A stretch of DNA of 9,700 nt, taken from NCBI GenBank assembly GCA_002692325.1, contig NZJU01000018.1:1-9700 (forward strand), in the 5' to 3' direction. A program made the position numbers and the translations under genes. This DNA comes from Candidatus Pelagibacter sp. (GTDB taxonomy: Bacteria; Pseudomonadota; Alphaproteobacteria; Pelagibacterales; Pelagibacteraceae). The notes beneath the pieces were generated by a model. That model had not been told where the DNA came from. It did not search any database and saw only the letters and a program-made list of their open reading frames with translations. Position 1 is the stretch's first letter; each line of letters opens with the position of its first letter. Shown here piece after piece: positions 6,663-9,700 of the stretch.

Positions 6663-8579
6663 GTGTCTAAAGAAATAATTTGGCAACCAACCAAAGATCT
6701 CATAGAGAAATCAAAGCTCTCTGAATTTATAAAGTTTTGTAAGTTAAACAATTATGATGAGCTTGAAAATAAGAGCTTAAAAGAACCGGGTTGGCTTTGG
6801 GACAATGTTATCAAATTTTCTCAATTAAATTTTTATAAACCTTACACAAAGATTATGGATGAAAGCAAAGGTGCTCCATGGACAAAATGGTGTGTTGGTG
6901 GAAAAACTAATATTGTTCAAAATTGTATTGATCGTCATAAAGGAAAAGATTTTTTTAAGAAAATATTTATTTTTGCAGAAAGGGAAGATGGAAAAGAAAG
7001 CACAATAACTTATGAAGATTTTGATAAGGAAATATCAAAAGTTGGGAATACCCTGAAGATCAATGGTTTTAAAAAAGGTGATGTTATCGCATTATATATG
7101 CCTCAATTTATTGAAACCTATATAGCTTACTTTGCTATCTTAAAAATTGGATGTATAGTTTTGCCTCTTTTCTCTGGTTATGGTTCTAAAGCCGTTATTG
7201 AAAGACTTAAAATAGCAAAAGCAAAAGGAATTTTTACGGTAGAAAAAACTTTTCGAAAAGCTAAAGAAATTAGAATGTTTGACCAAATAAAAGACGATTT
7301 AGTTCAGGTGAAAACTTTAGAAAAGATTTTTTTACTAGGAAAAGATAAAGGAAAAAAGATTTTCAATTGGGAAAATTTTGATAATGTTTCTGACAATCTT
7401 AAAACAGAGGAAATGAATGCAGAAGATCCAGCTATAATTCATTTCACATCTGGCACAACAGGGAAACCTAAAGGATGTGTTTATACTCATATTGGTTTGG
7501 TAACTAAAATGGCCTTCGACGAGGGCATACTTGCTGATTTTAAACAATCAGATGTGCATTTGTGTATGGCTGACATGGGTTGGATGGTTGGATCTAAATC
7601 AGCAACCATTGCCTCTTTGCATGGTGCCCAAATGGTAATTGCTGAGGGTGTGCCAGATTTTCCTGATGAAATTAGATTTTGGAAACTTGTAGACAAATAT
7701 AAAGTATCCTGGTCAGAGTTATCACCTGCCCTCATTAGAAATCAAATGATTAAAGATAAAAGATTATTTAAGGATTTAAATCTTTCCTCTTTAAGAATGA
7801 TTTGTACAGGTGGAGAACCTTGGACTGAAAAACCATGGAAATGGTTATTTGAATTTATAGGAAATTCTAAAGTACCCATAATGAATTCTGCTGGTGGTAC
7901 TGAGGTATCTGGATCAATTTTACACTGTTGTTTACATAGACCTTTTAAAGTTGGATCGTTTAATGCGCCTATTCCTGGAATGAGTGCTGATATCGTAGAT
8001 CAAAAAGGTAAAAAAGTGTCAGCAAATCAAATGGGAGAATTAATAATGAGAAAATCATCGATTGGTCTAACAAAAAGTCTTTGGGAAGATGATGATAGGT
8101 ATATTGAAAATTATTGGAATATCATTCATGGGGTGTGGGTTCACGGAGATCTTGCAAGTAGAGATGAGGATGGACATTGGTATTTACATGGAAGGTCAGA
8201 TGATACAATCAAAGTTTCAGGAAAAAGAATTGGTCCTTCAGAGTTGGAGAGTGTCATTGTGAAAAGTGGAAAAGTTAAAGAGGTAGCGGCTGTAGGAATT
8301 CCAGATGAAAATAAAGGCTCAAAAATAATATTATCGATAGTACTTCTTGATACAGAAAAAGATTTAAAGGAGAGTTTTTTTAGTGATTTGATTGTAAAAG
8401 ACTTAGGAAAATCCTTTAAACCTGATAAAGTAATATTTGCAAAAGATTTACCTAAAACAAGAAATATGAAAATAATGAGAAGAGTTATTAAATCTTGTTT
8501 AATAAAAGAGGACCCTGGTGATATATCAACTCTTTTAAATCCAGAGTCAATTGAGGAGATTAAAAAAAATGCAATTTAA
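6663..8579 (+). CDS. Acyl-CoA synthetase, AMP-forming (acetyl-CoA synthetase superfamily, plant AAE17/AAE18-like)
   Basis: This ligase activates a carboxylic acid as acyl-AMP and then acyl-CoA in the cytoplasm. The 638 residues comprise an Acs-type N-terminal region (about 30-100), the adenylation core and a mobile C-terminal domain. Motifs: phosphate-binding TSGTTGKPKG (262-271), NSAGGTE (408-414), HGD (494-496, the ATP ribose Asp), GRSDDTIKVSGKRIGPSELE (510-529) and the catalytic Lys603 in PKTRNMKIMRR. The pattern resembles plant acyl-activating enzymes 17/18 and acetoacetyl-CoA synthetase more than Acs; the acetyl-limiting Trp of Acs (WQTETG) is absent, so a bulkier acid is likely. Start is GTG, 4 bases after the upstream stop; AAGGA (6642-6646) lies rather far away, and the next ATG would cut into the N-terminal domain. 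It overlaps the crotonase gene by 11 bases. Confidence 0.88.
   Translation: MSKEIIWQPTKDLIEKSKLSEFIKFCKLNNYDELENKSLKEPGWLWDNVIKFSQLNFYKPYTKIMDESKGAPWTKWCVGGKTNIVQNCIDRHKGKDFFKKIFIFAEREDGKESTITYEDFDKEISKVGNTLKINGFKKGDVIALYMPQFIETYIAYFAILKIGCIVLPLFSGYGSKAVIERLKIAKAKGIFTVEKTFRKAKEIRMFDQIKDDLVQVKTLEKIFLLGKDKGKKIFNWENFDNVSDNLKTEEMNAEDPAIIHFTSGTTGKPKGCVYTHIGLVTKMAFDEGILADFKQSDVHLCMADMGWMVGSKSATIASLHGAQMVIAEGVPDFPDEIRFWKLVDKYKVSWSELSPALIRNQMIKDKRLFKDLNLSSLRMICTGGEPWTEKPWKWLFEFIGNSKVPIMNSAGGTEVSGSILHCCLHRPFKVGSFNAPIPGMSADIVDQKGKKVSANQMGELIMRKSSIGLTKSLWEDDDRYIENYWNIIHGVWVHGDLASRDEDGHWYLHGRSDDTIKVSGKRIGPSELESVIVKSGKVKEVAAVGIPDENKGSKIILSIVLLDTEKDLKESFFSDLIVKDLGKSFKPDKVIFAKDLPKTRNMKIMRRVIKSCLIKEDPGDISTLLNPESIEEIKKNAI
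8553..8558 (+). promoter_or_regulatory. Shine-Dalgarno of the crotonase gene
   Basis: GAGGAG ends 10 bases before the ATG at 8569, inside the end of the acyl-CoA synthetase gene. It fixes the start at 8569; an in-frame TTG at 8551 would place this site within the coding sequence. Confidence 0.8.
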
Positions 8580-9339
8580 AGATATATTATATGAAGTTAA
8601 AGGTGATTATGCCTATGTCACCATAAATAGACCTAAAGTATTAAATGCTTTTACACCAGTAACTCTTCAAGAACTTAAGACAGCTCTTGACGCTGCAGAG
8701 AAAGATAAAGAAGTTGGAGTAATAGTTTTATCAGGTGCAGGAGATAGAGCATTTTGTTCAGGTGGCGATATGAATTGGGAAAGCTCAAAAGAATTTCAAG
8801 ATCATGAATACAAATTTCATATTCATTTAACTAAGTGCAGTAAACCAATTATAGCTAAGGTGAATGGATATGCGATTGGTGGTGGAAACCACATGGCTTA
8901 TTTCTGTGATTTAACTATAGCAAGTGAGAATTCTATATTTGGACAAAATGGCCCTAGAGTTGGTTCACCAGCAGGCGGGGCTATAGTTGCCCACTCTGCG
9001 AATATTTTAGGTCACAAGCGCGCGAGAGAAATGTGGATGACTTGCAAACGCTATTCAGCAAAGGAGATGATGAATTGGGGTTTAGTAAATTCAGTAGTAA
9101 AAAAAGATAAATTAGATGAAGAAGTTAAAAAGTATGGAGATGAAATATTAAAAGCTGCTCCAACTTGTTTGAAGATATTAAAGGCAAGTTTTAGAAAACA
9201 ATTTGATGAAATTTTGAAAATAACGCAAAAAAGTATGGTTGAAGAGGTGGCTCCAGGTTATTTTAAAACTGGAGAACAGGCCGAAGGAGCGAAAGCCTTT
9301 CTAGAAAAAAGGAAGCCAAATTTCAAAAAATTTAGATAA
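8569..9339 (+). CDS. Enoyl-CoA hydratase/isomerase (crotonase) family protein, MenB/BadI-like
   Basis: This is a crotonase-fold enzyme acting on an acyl-CoA thioester, 256 residues from the ATG supported by a strong Shine-Dalgarno. The oxyanion-hole segments are AFCSGGD (62-68) and YAIGGGN (101-107); CDLTIASENSIFGQNGP (113-129), REMWMTCKRYSAKE (153-166) and the ending EKRKPNFKKF resemble naphthoate synthase MenB and especially 2-ketocyclohexanecarboxyl-CoA hydrolase BadI. MenB/BadI proteins have a GS-x-D-x-GYG loop; here it is GSPAGGA (132-138), so the Gly and Ser (Gly128, Ser133) remain but the Asp and Tyr are lost. It is therefore probably neither a true MenB nor a true BadI. No other menaquinone genes are near. 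Gene order places it directly after CoA activation, and its product is likely the next intermediate. Its stop overlaps the next gene by one base. Confidence 0.87.
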   Translation: MQFKDILYEVKGDYAYVTINRPKVLNAFTPVTLQELKTALDAAEKDKEVGVIVLSGAGDRAFCSGGDMNWESSKEFQDHEYKFHIHLTKCSKPIIAKVNGYAIGGGNHMAYFCDLTIASENSIFGQNGPRVGSPAGGAIVAHSANILGHKRAREMWMTCKRYSAKEMMNWGLVNSVVKKDKLDEEVKKYGDEILKAAPTCLKILKASFRKQFDEILKITQKSMVEEVAPGYFKTGEQAEGAKAFLEKRKPNFKKFR

Positions 9340-9700
9340 TGAAAATAAAGTCAATTAAAGTGATTACTTTGAGTATGCCATTTAGCCATGGTGGAAAAAA
9401 AGTTATTTTTCACGGCAAAGAATGGAAAAGATTAGAATTTAATTTGGTTAAGATTGAAACTGACAAAGGTATAACTGGCTGGGGTGAAGCTTTCGGTTAT
9501 ACAAGTTGGAAAGCGGTTAAAATTGCAATTGAAAATATGGTGGCCCCCCTACTCATCGGTAAAGATATCAGTAATATACCAGATCTTCTATTAACACTTC
9601 AAAAATCTTTACATTTATTTGGAAGATACGGCATTACAATGTTTGCAATATCTGGTGTTGAAATAGCATTGTGGGATGCTTTAGGAAAAGAAAAAAATAA
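9339..9700 (+). CDS. Mandelate racemase/muconate lactonizing enzyme family protein, partial (N-terminal domain)
   Basis: An open frame starts at an ATG sharing one base with the crotonase stop (TAATG) and runs to the right edge, 120 codons. It begins with MKIKSIKVITLSMPF and continues with LVKIETDKGITGWGEAF (36-52), the beta-sheet of the MR/MLE capping domain with the characteristic T-G-x-x-GWGE pattern, then GVEIALWDALGK (106-117), the family's signature 1. The specificity loop is about residues 14-29. The barrel with metal-binding and catalytic residues lies beyond the window, so the subgroup (dehydratase, racemase or cycloisomerase) cannot be told. Such enzymes abstract the alpha proton of a carboxylate, often sugar acids. 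No Shine-Dalgarno is evident; translation is probably coupled to the crotonase gene. Confidence 0.87.
   Translation, partial: MKIKSIKVITLSMPFSHGGKKVIFHGKEWKRLEFNLVKIETDKGITGWGEAFGYTSWKAVKIAIENMVAPLLIGKDISNIPDLLLTLQKSLHLFGRYGITMFAISGVEIALWDALGKEKN

Noticed and set aside
6364..6751. Minus-strand frames opposite the PanE-like gene and the start of the synthetase
   Set aside because: They are antisense shadows of conserved coding sequence with no family resemblance or initiation signals.
7335..7735. Minus-strand frames inside the acyl-CoA synthetase gene
   Set aside because: They overlap the conserved adenylation core on the other strand and look like chance open frames.
8551..8568. TTG start for the crotonase
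   Set aside because: The stretch contains the GAGGAG ribosome-binding site of the ATG at 8569, and MenB/BadI proteins begin with the equivalent of MQF.

Overview
This is an AT-rich (roughly one third G+C by eye), densely packed bacterial segment. Short intergenic gaps, many A/T-ending codons and tightly overlapping genes, together with complete LivFGHMK-type transporter components and CoA-dependent catabolic genes, suggest a streamlined marine alphaproteobacterium, for example of the SAR11/Pelagibacterales type. That placement is inference; no rRNA or other marker gene is present.

Layout. Two divergent transcription units meet at a 121-bp regulatory region (3829-3949). Leftward (minus strand): a secreted LivK-type substrate-binding protein (2638-3828), a 145-bp spacer holding a strong GC-rich hairpin, then livM (permease), livG (ATPase) and a phytanoyl-CoA dioxygenase-family gene that runs off the left edge. 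Rightward (plus strand): livF (ATPase), livH (permease), a ketopantoate-reductase-like dehydrogenase, an acyl-CoA synthetase of the AAE17/AAE18-like type, a crotonase of the MenB/BadI type, and the start of a mandelate racemase/muconate lactonizing enzyme-family gene cut by the right edge. The rightward genes overlap by 1-11 bases or sit 4 bases apart, so they almost certainly form one operon.

How it fits together. One five-component ABC importer is split across the two arms, and the arms also carry enzymes for an organic-acid catabolic route: CoA activation, crotonase-type hydration/dehydration or ring/C-C chemistry, an NAD(P)-dependent 2-oxo/hydroxy-acid dehydrogenase, an enolase-superfamily enzyme and an Fe(II)/2-oxoglutarate oxygenase. 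Several proteins lack the residues that define the textbook member of their family: the binding protein seems to lack the acidic residue that anchors an amino group, the PanE-like enzyme lacks the two pantoate-binding Asn, and the MenB/BadI-like enzyme lacks the family Asp. Taken together, the cluster looks like an uptake-and-degradation module for an unidentified carboxylic acid rather than for leucine, pantothenate or menaquinone metabolism. The substrate cannot be read from the sequence.

No RNA genes, insertion sequences, CRISPR arrays, attachment sites or transcriptional regulator genes were seen.
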